From: Malurus cyaneus samueli
Taxonomy: Eukaryota > Chordata > Aves > Passeriformes > Maluridae
NCBI GenBank assembly: GCA_009741485.1
Contig: CM019236.1
Span: forward strand, 56,321,740 to 56,385,739
Length of the DNA stretch: 64,000 bases
Direction of reading: 5' to 3'
How positions within the stretch are numbered: position 1 is the stretch's first letter; every line of letters begins with the position of its first letter. Shown one piece after another: positions 12,901 through 25,400 of the stretch. The notes beneath the pieces are model-generated. The model was not told the origin of the DNA and searched no databases. It worked only from the letters and a program-made list of their open reading frames with translations. Made by a program: the position numbers and the translations under genes.

Positions 12901-13699
12901 TATTTTAGGGTTTTATTCTATGCATCTCAATATAAAGATGCAAAACTAATCAGTAGTACTTATTAGGGAGTAGTGGAAATGCCTTGATTAAGTCTGAATG
13001 TTTCATGTACAATTCTGTATCAGCTGCATACTACTTCTAATTGTATTTAGAAGCTCCAAAAAGTCTATATAACCTTCATTTTGGTTTATGAAGAAAGTAT
13101 TATTTCACTTTATACTTACTAATGTAGCTAGAAAGTTTCATGCAGATCTGTAGATTCTGTTTTCACATAAGAAAAATCTACCAAACTGATTTCCTTTTTA
13201 ATGCAAAATCAAATGTTTTCATTAAATAATACTGACATAAAATTTATGTCTTCTGTAATTCTGTTGCTACATAAACTTTACATAGTATTTGCTTTTCTTT
13301 TTTTTAATTAGAATTCCAATGTGCATCATGGATTTCAGGAATATTTACTTAATATTCTAAACTTGTTGTCAATGTTTTATTAAAATAGTGTATAGAGAGG
13401 TTGCTAGTGCATCATTACGTAAAATTCCTAATGTAATCTAAATGTCTAGCCCCAGGACATTAATTTCTTGGGGTTTCTTGGTTGTTTGTTGGGTATTTTT
13501 ATTCTTTTTAAAATTTTGTGAAATAGTCATTAAAAAGTCCCATTCAGACGTATTGGGAGAATTGTCCTCTAGGAGAATATTTTGTTTTGGTAGGTTCTTG
13601 TTGTTCTCATTTTTTTTTTTCTGCAAATAGTGCCCTTTAATTGCTTTCATGAATAAAACTCAAAGATTATTTCTGTGGTTATGACAGAATTTCCATTAT
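6930..13699. other. Non-coding part of copy 1, 5' of the LTR
   Basis: AT-rich sequence without a recognisable exon. Small frames (for example 6936-7259, 8143-8418, 8548-8811, 10153-10401, 12718-12966) break in the corresponding place of copy 2 and have no family resemblance. TAAT-rich, enhancer-like words occur at about 7525-7570 and 12555-12610. Nothing else stands out. Confidence 0.55.
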
Positions 13700-14819
13700 T
13701 GTCTTCAGCATTTCTGCTGGTTTGCATGGCCTGTTTTTTGGGTAGTGGGGTGGCCACAGAGATGGCTCCTGTGAGAAGCTGCTGGAAGCTTCCACCATGT
13801 CCAGCAGAGCCAATCCCTGATGGCTCTGAAGATGGACATGCTGCTGGCCAAGCATGGGCCAATTAGAGAAGCTCATCACACCTCTGTGATGACATATTTA
13901 AGAAGAAAATCAAAACAAAGAGTGACACCATTTTTTCCTAGCCAGAGAGCCAGAGGAGGTGAGAACATGTGAGGGAACCAACATGGAGACACCAAGCTCA
14001 GTAAAGAAGGAGAGCAAGGAGGTGCTCCAGGCACCAGAGCAGAGATTCCTCTGCAGGCTGTGGGTGATGATGACCATGGTGGAGCAGCTGTGCCCCTGCA
14101 GCCCATGGGGCCCATTGGGGGATGCAGAGATCCACATGCAGCCTGTGGGGGAGGGGCCCATGCCAGAGTCGGGGGGTGCCTGGAGGGGGCTGTGGTCAGT
14201 GGGAGACCTGATGGAGAGAGGGGGCTCCTGCTTCTATGCTGGAGCAGCCTGGCCTTGGAGGACTGCACCCCATGGAAGAGTGATCCACACTGCAGCACTT
14301 CTGGGAGGACTGTTTGCCCAAGGAAGGAATTCATGTCTCAGCACTTTTGGTAGTAGGACTGCTGCTCGTGAGATTGGAACTACACAAGAGAGGTTCATGG
14401 AGAACTGTCTCCTGTGGGAGGGACCCTATGGTGAAACAGGGGAAGGACTCCTCTCCCTGAGCAGTGGAAAAATATCTCAGGTGACGAACTGACCAAAACC
14501 CCCTTGCCCTGTTCCCTGTTTGTCAGTGGAAAGGAGGGATGGGTTGACAGAAAAAGGGTATTTTAAGGGCTTATTTTACTTCTCATTTTATTTTACTTCT
14601 AATTTTACTCCCCTTCTAATTTTGTTCATAATAAATTCACTTTGTACCTCTAAGTTGAGCCTCTTTTGCATTGGAGTGTTTTCTCCCAGCCCTTATCTCA
14701 AGTCATGACCCCTTTGTTAATTTATTTCCCTCTCCTCTGTCAGCTTTGGCAGAGGAGAGAGAGAGCGAGTGTATGTCACGTGTGCTTGGCATTTGGCCTG
14801 TGTCAAACCAGAGCACCAC
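13700..14819 (+). mobile_element. Long avian solo LTR (endogenous retrovirus), copy 1
   Basis: A GC-richer island of about 1.1 kb in AT-rich DNA with the layout of a long bird LTR. A U3 region contains GGCCACAGAGATGGCTCCTG and CTGCTGGCCAAGCATGG, then a TATA-like CATATTTAAG (13893-13902). Next comes a long body of loosely repeated units built on GTGGGGGAGGGGCCCATGCC and GGAGCAGC themes, then CTGACCAAAACCCCC, an AATAAA polyadenylation signal (14630-14635) and a GAGAGAGAGCGAG tail ending near GTCAAACCAGAGCACCAC. I recall elements of this plan in many bird genomes but do not assign a Repbase name. No gag, pol or env region flanks it, so it is a solo LTR. The open frames inside (for example 13959-14492, which opens with GTG, and 13876-14334 on the other strand) are by-products of its GC-rich repeats. 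Edges are accurate to a few tens of bases, the 3' edge better than the 5'. Confidence 0.78.
14630..14635 (+). promoter_or_regulatory. LTR polyadenylation signal AATAAA
   Basis: AATAAA lies in the expected place of the LTR, after the U3/R body and about 180 bases before the proposed 3' end. It sets the element on the plus strand. The matching place in copy 2 (30185-30191) has a shifted A and no AATAAA. Confidence 0.6.
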
Positions 14820-17800
14820 TTTATACTAGAAAATTCAACTACAGCAGAATTAGGATGGATCCAGTAAGATACTCAACTTTTAGACCATATCTATTAGCTT
14901 GGAATATCTTTGACATTTAGTCAAAGGGAATTGAATCCTCTGTGAAAGTGTCTGATATATTTTTTCTTCACTTTGATATTAATAGAGGGAAAAGTGGGTG
15001 AATAATGTGTCAGTATTGAACCATGACATATAATTATGCAATGTGTTCAGTAGACTCCTCATCAGTGTTTATAAATGTGTTTGTATTACTTATTTAATCA
15101 TACAATTGCTAAAAGATTTTTACCTTTTTAATATTATTTAGCTGCCTTGAAACTTTCTATCTTCAAGAGTAGATGAAATTATACCTTTTTGTTTCCACTT
15201 TTCTGTCATTTCCCTTTTCTCTGTAACTTCTGAAAACCAGCTGTCAGAGGTCAGATGACTAATATCTAGTTCCCTTGGCCTTCTGAGATTCATTTAATTC
15301 AAATTCTCTAATTTGTAGAAATTGCCTTTTCTCATACCTGCCTATATCTTTCTTCTTCCTCTTCTTTTTTTTCTTACATTAATTGTTCTGTGCCATAAAT
15401 GTTACTATACGTGTTCTGTAAATTGTTCATCAGCTCCACAGTCTATATAATAGCTTATGGTAATTTTCACAAAGAATTTGGAACTGCCTGTGTTTCATTA
15501 GGATACTCTACATCTTCCTTTCTCAAGTGAGCAGTTGTGACTGTGGTACTGTTTGTTTTATGTCTTGAACTACTGTTCTCTTCTCCAGAAAACCTATGGC
15601 TACTTTGCAATAAAATATTCAGATCTTATCACACTGATTTTATAAATTTTGTGCTTGTGGGCTAGTTATCAGTTGCATTCCTAAATATTTACTATAAAGT
15701 GTGATTTCAACACCAAACTAAAAGAAAAAAAAAGGGATTATAAAAAAACTTTGATGTTAATAAAATAAATATGAAATCTCTGATGTAAGTACTGCTGTTT
15801 TGCTGTTAGGGGAGATGAATACAAAATTACTTTACCTGTTTTTCAGCAGAGACAGTCCACAGTGGCAGCCCTGTGTGGCTAGAGATCACCTGGAAAGGAC
15901 CCATAGGAGCCTGATGTCACAAGTAGCTCTTGCACGTGCGCTCCTTATTTTTAAAAACATTACAGCCTCATACACAGAGCTTAGCAGAAGTGGTGGTCCT
16001 CTCATACCCTGGTCACTACTTGGGACAGGGACAAGGCGTGCTGGAGGGCGAATCCTACAGCCCAGCTGACATCAGAGTAAGGCACATCCTTCACTCTTTT
16101 TCTTGCCCAGGCACTGATCACATGATAGCTTGATCACTGATCACAAATAGCTTGCCAAGGAGTGATTGTAAGAAATAGCCATTTCTAATATCTCAAATGT
16201 CCAATAACACCATCCCAAAGACTGTTTTTTTCTCCTGTTCTGTGCACCACTTTGTTTGTTGCAATCTAAACAAATTATGTATTATCCAGTCCCTTTGGAG
16301 AAGCATATGACATATTAATGACTGTCAAGAAAAATTTAGAAGACTTGTTCTGCAAATTTCCACAATGCAGTGGAAACTTACCGTTTTCATTAGAATTGTG
16401 CAAAATATTGCACATTAAATGAAAACAAAACACTGGTGGGGAAATTTCTATTTCTGCTGTCAGCACCTACATAGAAAAATGTTATTTATTCCTCTGAGAT
16501 TGTAATTTTGCCAATGCTAAAAAATCTTATTGAACTAATATTTTTACATATTTGGTTTTTGTTTTCTTTCTAACTGAGGCTGATTATTCAGGGGAGAAAA
16601 GCACCCGGACTAGAAATAAGACTGGCAGTGGAAGAAACTGCCATCCATACAAACCTTTTGTGATGTCGTCGGGATCCAGGTAAGTCTCTTTGAACTACTC
16701 CATCAAATTTCCATGTTAGTGTAGAGCATGTTGTGGGGTCAGATGAATAGTGTATGAGATCTTCCTTACATCTTGAAGTATCTTTAAGCATGGTTAGCAA
16801 CCAGATCTACAACCTCCGAATCCACCAAAGAAGAAAAACAAATGCTCATCCTTTTGCTTAAATCTTCCAAGCCTCCAAAACAGGTAAATTGTGTAAAAAT
16901 TGCTTCCTGAATTTTTTTCTTCTCCTTGTAACTCAGCAGCACTACCTAGCTATAGTTTGAGAAAACAAAACCACTGCTTTCACAGCATATAAATTTGAAA
17001 TTCTGTGAAAAATTCTGTGAAAAAAGTGCTTAGGAACATTTCTTAGGGGTCCGGTTTACAATGTTGAGCATGCTTTGCAAGACTTGTGAGTAGAGGCTGA
17101 ATCTTCACAGCAGCAGTAGGAACTGGGGTGTTGCTTTTTGTGGGGGAATGACTTTTGGAACTGATTTTCTCTCTTCCCAGTGCAGGTAAAATTTCCAGCC
17201 TGCCCATAAAAAACATGTAAGAATTAATTTTAATGACATAAATGACAAAATGTTTAACATTAAACATTTAATACTCCAGGATTTTTTTAAATTATTTTTA
17301 AAATAAAGTTTGTTTCGTTCTGTACTTCCTTTTTAATTTAGAGGTATGTACCTTTGCAAGTGTAAGGATTGTGTTTCAGGGTTAAGATTTTTCAAGGATT
17401 CTTTGATATTATGCAGAAAAAAAACCCTCAACCAAACAGTTCGATCTCATAGCAGAATAGGATTTGTGCACCACTTCATATTTTTTTCAGGATATATATT
17501 CATATAAGTTGGGTGCATGCTTCCAACAAATCTTGAAAACTACTCTAAATACAGTAACAAGTTAGGATGACTCCCACACAAATAAAAACTACTAAAGGGA
17601 AAATATGACAAGAAGTGTCCTGTAGTCGTCAAAGAGATCCAAGTTTCTTCTGCTGAACTGAAAAAACAACTTTTGTTTAATATATAGCCCCAGAGAGAAA
17701 ATGTTTTTTCTGTAATTCTACAAAACTAAAAAGTATTTTTACACAACTGAGTGCTGTGGCCTGATTAGCAGCCACTTCAGTTCAGACAGGGTACCTTGTG

Positions 17801-20160
17801 CCCAGCACAGATGTCAGAAGAAAAACGGTTGGATTAATATTAACATGACATGACAGGAAGAAGAGTTTTGTATGAAACAAAGCTTCCCATTTTTGTTACC
17901 CATGAACAATTTATTACAATAATGTTCAAAATTATCCTCTAGAGACATATATTTTGTGGTAATATTATCCCCTTTCCATCTTTTAAAGACATTTTTTAAA
18001 AGTTTATATACAGTAATATATACAGTAAATAAATATATATTTTTCCAAACTGAGACAGACCTTGAAACATAATGTATCTTTTTATAGCACTATTCACCCA
18101 CTTAGAAGAAAACAATTCACAAACATGGAGTTTAAAATACATCATAAAATTCACGCTTCTTGTAGCACCAGTTTAACTCCATACATTCCTTACGTTAATA
18201 GCTGTAACATTTAGAAGTAGATCTGAAAGTATTTAAAATTGCAGTGTCCACAAATATGTTCACCTAATCCTAAGGTATTGGAGATCAAACAATCTGAAAT
18301 GAGTCTGGGAAGCAGGTTTTGTTAGCCAGTGGGTGACAGACAGCCTTAGAGTGTCAAAAAAGGCAATGTAGTATTTACAGGTCCTCATGTACCAGAGTAT
18401 ACCAGCATTGTCTACCTCTTGCTAAGCATCACCCCAGTTTCCTCCCTGAAGAGCTGGGCATTTTTATGCGTCATCTTTACCAAAACACATAATTTCTGAA
18501 GTCATAGAAGTCTAAACTGAGAATCTCTCCTTGCCCATCTTCAGGTCCATCTAATTGATTGATGTCCACAATGAATGTAGTTGCACTTGCCCAGGATCTG
18601 CTCTGCTCAATACCCCCACTAAAATACTACTGGGATGGAGTGAAACTAGAGTCATGATCCCAAGGTGTTTCCTGAACAATTGCTCTGAAGTGAGCAAAGA
18701 CACACCAGTACAACTTTGTAAAAGTAATCAGGCTTTTAATTCCTACTTGTCTGGTGGGCTACACATTTCCATAGCTGGGTGCTTATAACTACCTTTTTTT
18801 CTACCAGAAAATTCAAACAAGTTTTCAATCTGTCTAAACTCTGAAATCTCTGACAGAGTACCTCTGCATCTGCACCACATAAAAATGCCTGAGAAAAAAT
18901 TCCCTCCTCATATAATGAAGAAAATTAATTCAATCAAAAGAGGAAACAACTTCCAATGCTTGTCAAACTGTCTCTGTACAGGTTCCATCTCTGAAAATAT
19001 TGGCTTGTAAGAAGGAGCCTTAGTCCCTTAATGAGCTGTTCATCCCCACTGGAGCAGGCAGGGTATGAAACATTTTCTGAAAGATCAGTTCTCTGTAAGC
19101 ACATAGCTTGTGTGAAAGGGCAGCAGTCTATGACTTCACTGATGAATTCACACTTTCTAAGGTTTTTATTGGGGTGTAACTCACAAACCTCATCCTGTGC
19201 TCATTTGCAGATCTTCTCTTGAACCTTTTTGGAGATTATGAATTATTTGGAAAACATGCTTCTTTATTTTTTCCTTTTTATCTGATCCAGCAATTTCCTA
19301 TGTTCTGTCTGCAGTTAAAAGCAGGACATTCAGTTCCAATATGAGAGATTCTCTGTGTGTAAGCATGATTCTGACTCCTCATCTGATAGCAGAAACGAAA
19401 GCAGTTGGCACCAATTAATCCTTTCCTCTAAGACTATACATGAGCAGTAGTTCAATTTTATTGTCTTTATCTACAAGAAATTTATAATTTAACTAACTAT
19501 ATACTTAAACATGATTACAAATGATGGTATAGATGTGATCAGATGGATTTGTATTTTTATTCATTTTTCCCCCTTTTTTTTGTAAAAAAATACTATGATT
19601 GCCATTTGATTTTTAAGAAGAAAAGAAGAATCCTGCCAAAACTCCAGGTAATCTCTAATGCACAAATCATATTCAGTCATATTAATCATAAATATCAAAT
19701 AGCTCACCATCAGCTACAGATGAGTTACTTGATACATGTACAATTAAACAAAAACCCCCAAACAAATGTTGAACAAGAAGTGCCTATACTTTACCAATCC
19801 TTAGTGGTGAGGACAGTTATTGGAATGTCTTCTCAAACCAAATTTTAGCATAAATAAAATAACATAACATTTTTTCCTCCTTGATATTTGGGACAGAACA
19901 TATATATACTTTTATAATGAAGAACAGTGAACAGATAATTAACCTCTAAGTAGGTGTGATTCATGACTATTTTGTAAGAAGAAGCTGTCATTTCCAGGCA
20001 CAAATATAAAAACACATCAAGAAAAAAATCCAAGAACATATTTTTTGTTTGGACAAAAATTATTGTGTGTGCATTTTTAAAGATAGGGTATATTTCATCA
20101 TCACTGACTCGATCAGGGAGTAAAAGAAATAGGCTCAGTAGATGCGTGGGAAATTTCTCT

Positions 20161-20190
20161 GCTAGTGAATAGCTAGTGAATAGCTAGTGA
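20161..20190 (+). repeat. 11-base tandem repeat GCTAGTGAATA, 2.7 units
   Basis: Units start at 20161, 20172 and 20183, the last one partial. In copy 2 (about 35725-35751) the middle unit has lost two bases, a typical single-molecule read error. Confidence 0.85.
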
Positions 20191-20513
20191 AAAAAAATGC
20201 AACCACAGCACTTGTCATAGCACCTGCATGCAGACATAGAGAAAAACAGGATATTGGAGAGGGATGATGCCTTACCCTGAGCATCCAAAAGTTTAGTCTT
20301 TGGGGAAGAAACTAAATCATAAGACTACAATAAAAGCATCAGCCATCTATTTCCAGAGAGGCTAAGTAAACATTATATAGGGACAAATATCTTGGCAAAA
20401 CCTGCAGGCACTCTAAGTTCAAATTTATTATGATATTCAAATATTGGAGACAAAGGAAACAACATTTTGTGCCCAAAAAGAATGTGCTGGAGTGGTTGTG
20501 AAAGGGAAACTAT

Positions 20514-20530
20514 GGGGGGGGGGGGGGGGG
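20514..20530 (+). repeat. 17-G homopolymer, copy 1
   Basis: Seventeen consecutive G between TAT and AGGTG. Copy 2 has exactly the same length at 36061-36077. The run could fold into a G-quadruplex on this strand. Confidence 0.9.
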
Positions 20531-21056
20531 AGGTGTTTAACTTGTATTTTTGTTAATGTATTTTTTTAATTAAAAATGGAAAAAAAGGGGTTATTAAAAT
20601 GAACAGGTAAGAGAATTACTGAAAATAAAACAGGGACTATGAATTGCTGACAAGTTCAAAACTGGAGAGAGACTTCATGGTGGACTTTGTAGGTGTTGTT
20701 GCAGTCTTTTGACCCACTTGCAATTAGCCAGATCTATGGATAGATTGTTAAAGAGCTTTACATTTCATTTGGCTATGGATCTAAATACTCAGATATTTAA
20801 ATACACAGAATACTGACAATGCATGCTTTGAATTGCAAAACTTTCTGCCTCTACAATGAATTACTTCTAAAATTACCCAGGCAGTTGATTACTGCAAGAG
20901 TTTATCAGGTTTTCTTTTGCTGTGTGTTCAGTTTAGAGGCAGCTTGGTAGCATATTTTATGGAATTTTAACAGGAAGAGGTATTTCTATTATTACAGACT
21001 GAACATTAACTTTTTATACCATTTTGGCACATGACGTACTGTTCCTAGAAAGAGAG

Positions 21057-21200
21057 AAGTAGTGGAGGAAGGGTGAAGTCACCATCCCTGGAAGTGTTCA
21101 GAAAACAGGGATACACTTGAGGGCATTATTCAGCAGCAGACATGGAGGGAATGCTGTGATCTTATAGGGCTTTTCCAAACCCTGATGATCCTATGGTTGT
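21057..21200 (+). mobile_element. CR1 LINE 3' fragment, copy 1
   Basis: GAAGTCACCATCCCTGGAAG, then a GTTCAGAAAACAGG-like word, CTTGAGGGCAT, GATCTTATAGGGCTTTTCCA and ATGATCCTATGGTT follow the sense order of the last about 140 bases of avian CR1 subfamilies of the GTCACCATCCCTGG type. It is 5'-truncated, with one octamer-like remnant at the 3' end. It is too short for subfamily assignment by eye. Confidence 0.85.
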
Positions 21201-22466
21201 GTGAATTGCATGCTCTGGTTTGAATATTAGAGAGTAGTTTTAAAAATAGTTTCACATCACATCACAACTCTGCCTGAAGTTGCCCACACTTGTATAGAAG
21301 GTGCTGCAGCTTACTTGTACGCCTACATAGCAAAGGTATTTGATACTATTTACTGAAAATATTTTTTTTCTTTCTTTGAAAATAACCAGTGTCTCTCAAA
21401 AAGCTGTATTTTTCCCTGCTAAACAAACTAAAGGAATCATTTTATTCTCACTATTGCAGAGAATTAAAATGCATACTTCCATAAAATCTGAGGAATTATT
21501 TAATGTATTTGATGCCAGTTTTGCTCACTGTCATCAAATATCATCATTTGTACAATACACTCCACCTAAAATGCTACATTCACTTCATATATACTCTTTT
21601 AACTTTTCAGATGTGATGTTTTTAAAATGCCAATTACAACAGCCAGTCAGAGCAGATGGGATTTTCTGGAGCCCACCCTGCAAAATCTGATTTTTAATTC
21701 AGACACATTCATGATGTGCTTTGCAATGGGAGTATCACCAATGGTGTAGGTGATATGGTGAACCAGAACACCTGATTTTTATGTGCTCCAGCAAGACCTC
21801 ACTTTTTAAACAAAATGGTGGGGTTTTTTTCTTGGTTATTTTTTCTCCTGTTGCTCTTTTTTTTTCTTCTTCTTCTTTTAGTTAGGCCTCTCCGCTTTCC
21901 TTGGGCAAATCTTTGAAGTTCCAAGTCCATCACATGCTCTGTGTCATGAGAGGAAGAAGACAAGGGATTTAATTTCAAACACCATTCTGAGGAACAACTG
22001 GCTGGGGCAGAATTAGGCACATTCAGAAGAAAGCTGCTCAGTCTCTCTGAAAAGATACTTTTACAAGGGAGAACTCTCTAGTAGATCTTTTTAATCCATA
22101 GGAAGAAAAATACATCCATAGAAATATCAGTGAAAACAAGGGTTCAGGCTGCAATTTATTGTAAGTGATAGAGTTTAAAATGTAAATATGTACATTCTGA
22201 CCAAATGTTTCAGATTTTGTAGCTTTATGAATACGTAACTCACCAGAAAATAAAGGAAAATGAAAATTTAGATAAAAACCCCAAACCATAAGACCAGAAT
22301 TAGCTGAGAAATTAAATCTTTTTATCTATCACAGACAATAGGCCACACTATATTCATCTTATTCATAGAACACAAACTTTAAATAACGTTTATAGAGCAG
22401 TAAGTAAATGAAGAGTGGGTATGAACCCAGAAATGGAACTAGATAGGCACCTCTTCTCTGGTATAC
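21201..22466. other. Non-coding end of copy 1
   Basis: AT-rich. No gene or repeat recognised apart from a T/C-rich run at about 21838-21881. Ends abruptly at the run of N. Confidence 0.55.
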
Positions 22467-22491
22467 NNNNNNNNNNNNNNNNNNNNNNNNN
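22467..22491. other. Assembly gap of exactly 25 N between the two copies
   Basis: Twenty-five N directly join the last base of copy 1 to the first base of copy 2, with no unique sequence on either side. As I recall, a fixed 25-N spacer is what the PBJelly gap filler leaves when reads extend both contig ends past each other (an overfilled gap). The gap size should not be read as a real distance. Confidence 0.97.
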
Positions 22492-25400
22492 ACGGATTTG
22501 AGGCTATGTCAATCAGTGGCAATATGCATAGTTAATATGTTGGCACAGCTTGGTGTCAATGAATTCCCGCATGCAGCCTGGAAGGTTATCCTCAAGTGTG
22601 CAGGGTGATTTATTTGCTCTGTCAAGAGGCAGGGACAGGAAGGGACTGTCCTTCCCCACAGTCCCTTCAAGAATACTCTGTCACCCCAGGAAGCTTAATA
22701 GCTCTCCACTTTCAGCTTATTCTTATATGGTGGAACCCTCTGTTTAGCGGTTACCCTCCTGGTTCCTTTTTATCACTGCAACTTGCTTTTAAGAGTTGAA
22801 TTGTAAGGAGAATACTGAGATTTTACACTTTCTATTTTACATTTGCTTACATTGGCTGGTGAATGATCAATGAGAAACTATGCTTACTGTGACAAAAGAA
22901 AAAACTTCCTGCAATTGGTGCAAATACATTTAATTCCCGCTTTTTATGTAATTGACAATGTCGGGAATATCATATCATGTCTGTGTTAATTTGTAAATAT
23001 CCGGCCTAAACATTTTTAAATAGTTTATATTGAACAGGAGAGATTTAAGGTTAGGCGAAGTCATGGATTGGGAATTGCCCGATAAATTTAATTACCCCTC
23101 CTGTAACTGTTAATTAGCTCATCATATACTAAAACTGCACTCTGATTTAAACTTTCTACCTCTGAGAACAGGGACTTTGGTGTTCATCTTGATTTTTAAA
23201 AGTTCCACTAGTGCTACTTGCAGTAGCTGGCCTATCAGATATGTATAGTTCTAAATGTTTTTATCAGGACTCAGGAATATTGTCACATTTCTTACCAAAT
23301 GAGGAAGATTTGAGGAATTCTCATATTTATCTCTGTTGTATAGATTAAACTATCTCTTCTATTTGAAAGCTTAATTCCCCAGAGATTTCAGCGTGAGTGT
23401 ATAGAGTGCATTAGTAAATACAGTGCCCTGATCTACAACAGCTAACAAAGACCTTTCCTGCCCTAGGATGGAAATTAGATTCCCACAGATGTTTACAAAG
23501 GATTTGCTTTTGGAATTCATGCTGGAGCATATTTTCCAGATTTCTTTTGCCTCAGGTTTTACAAATATCGTAACTTAAGTCAATGGGATTCACAATGTCT
23601 CTAAAGTCTCATAAAACAATAATGTAGAGTGCTGCTATTTAGAAATAACGGATTTCCTGCCAGTCACTTTGGTACCTGGAGGTTTTTTTTTAAGATATTG
23701 AGGGAAGAATTGCTATATTTACGAATTAGGCAGTTTCCGGTGACTTTTCAAATAGCTTGTTGGGGTGGTTGCTGAGGCTACCACAGCTGTTTCTATATTC
23801 CTTTGCTACAGGACTGAGGTGCAAGCACCACTACGCTCTGCTGTCAATCTTCATAAGCACCAGGCAGTTGCTGGGCTCAGCTTCCCAGAGGACCTCACCT
23901 TTAGACTATCTCAGATATTCAGGGACCAAACTTTTCAGTTTGATCCAAGTGTATTTATATGTGCTTGTGGGAGTGATAGGGTGACACTTTTTTGTTTTGG
24001 TGCCATTTGAGTCCCCTTCACCACCAGACCTAACCATCTTTTCCCATTTACATCTACTAACTTACAACGCACCAGAATGTAATGTGACATAGGCCCTTTC
24101 CTGCTCAAATGGAATGTCAACTGGAATATCAAATGTGGGGAACACATGGAATGGAGGTAGATACTATCCTCTTCTGTTTGGGGTTTTTGGTACTCTTTTA
24201 TTGATATTTTTGTCATTGTTGGCTATGTTGTATAAACCACTGTCAGCTTGCTTGGCATAGTTCATGTCTCTCTTTGGAACACTAAACAAATTCTGCTTTC
24301 CTCTGGAAAGCAAGGAGCATGGTGATACCAAGGGAAGGCAGAAGAACATTACATTAGTAGGTTTACATGAAGATTCCGTCAATATTGGCTTATCCATCTT
24401 CTTATTAAAATCAGCAGAAAGACTTTAAAGAGGCACCATTGTACTAGTTTTGACAAAGGTCTTTTGCTCCTGGATTAGTACAGATTTAGTTTGGACTGAA
24501 TTAGTGATAAAAGGAGTGAGATATTGGTCTCTTACAGATGCTTTGACATATTTAACCTCTCATAGAAATAAAATGGTCGTGCTGATGCTTTTGGTTCCCA
24601 CGAAGTGGGTAAGGAATACAGTATAGTGAAAAAATAGTAGGAAATTATTTTGTGGACTGCTTTGCAAGTTCCATCTACTGAAAAAACTGTTTAACAAGCT
24701 AAATTAGTCAGGTAGATAATGGATATCACTTTAGTGAGGCTGTTGCCAGCAACCCAGGGAATGTTAATTTTAAATGGGATTAAACTTGAGCCCTAGAATG
24801 GGTGACATTATGTAATCCAGTTCTTAACAGGCAGTTCTCACCGAAACACAATGGACCCTGAAGAAGACAGAGCAGCCTAATGCTTCTCCCTTATATTCAC
24901 GAAATACAGAGGGACAAAACAAATTTTTTTTTTTTTTTCCTATAAAAAAATTTTTAATAAAAATGCTTCATGGAGTTTCTCTTGGGGAATGTGTTCCATA
25001 GAAGGTTTAATTAAGGGATATATCTTAAAGTCATTAATCTTAATTTTCAACTCCGGTCAGCCAATTTCCGACCTAATGAAGATCTGGCAAGTCTGAAAAA
25101 TCTTGTTGAGGATTACAGCGAGAGGAATGAATTACTCAATTGATTGTTATAACCCAAAACATATCTAATTTGATTTCTTTTAAAATTTTACAAGATATAG
25201 TAGGTTATAAATCAACTTAAATAATAAAAGGCATAACCATCTATTTAGTCCTTTGAAAAGATTTTCAAATATATTTCTAACTTCTCAGCTTACAAATGCT
25301 CAATGTATCCTAAATCAAACTGTAAATCTGCTGGATGATTGCAATAGAGTTTTACTGGATAATAGTGGAAGGATCACATAATTAACCCTCATCTTTCTCA

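Larger units (their letters stand above)
14820..21056. other. Non-coding part of copy 1, between LTR and CR1
   Basis: AT-rich, with no gene recognised. A short 11-base repeat GCTAGTGAATA (two full units plus a partial third) sits at 20161-20190. The stretch 15960-16080 reads as an open frame ending next to a GTAAGG donor-like word, but it has no acceptor I trust and no family resemblance, so I do not call an exon. Confidence 0.5.
6930..22466 (+). repeat. Copy 1 of a 15.5 kb block repeated in direct orientation
   Basis: The block starts with ACGGATTTGAGGCTATGTC (6930) and ends with CTCTTCTCTGGTATAC (22466). The same start and end words bound the second block at 22492 and 37957. Every landmark recurs in order: the LTR, the CR1 fragment, the 17-G run and many 20-60-base exact words. 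Copy 1 is the cleaner text. Its LTR agrees better with the family as I recall it and keeps AATAAA at 14630-14635, whereas copy 2 reads ATAAATAA there. Copy 1 is therefore the one to use for annotation. It contains no gene I can recognise. Confidence 0.97.

Noticed and set aside
13959..14492. 177-codon plus-strand open frame and overlapping 152-codon minus-strand frame (13876-14334)
   Set aside because: Both lie inside the GC-rich LTR body. The plus frame opens with GTG, and both fall apart in copy 2 and match no protein family. They are products of the repeat composition.
15930..16133. Possible exon with a donor-like GTAAGG after about 16075
   Set aside because: No credible acceptor or family resemblance, and the frame is broken in copy 2. 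Donor-like words of this quality are common by chance.
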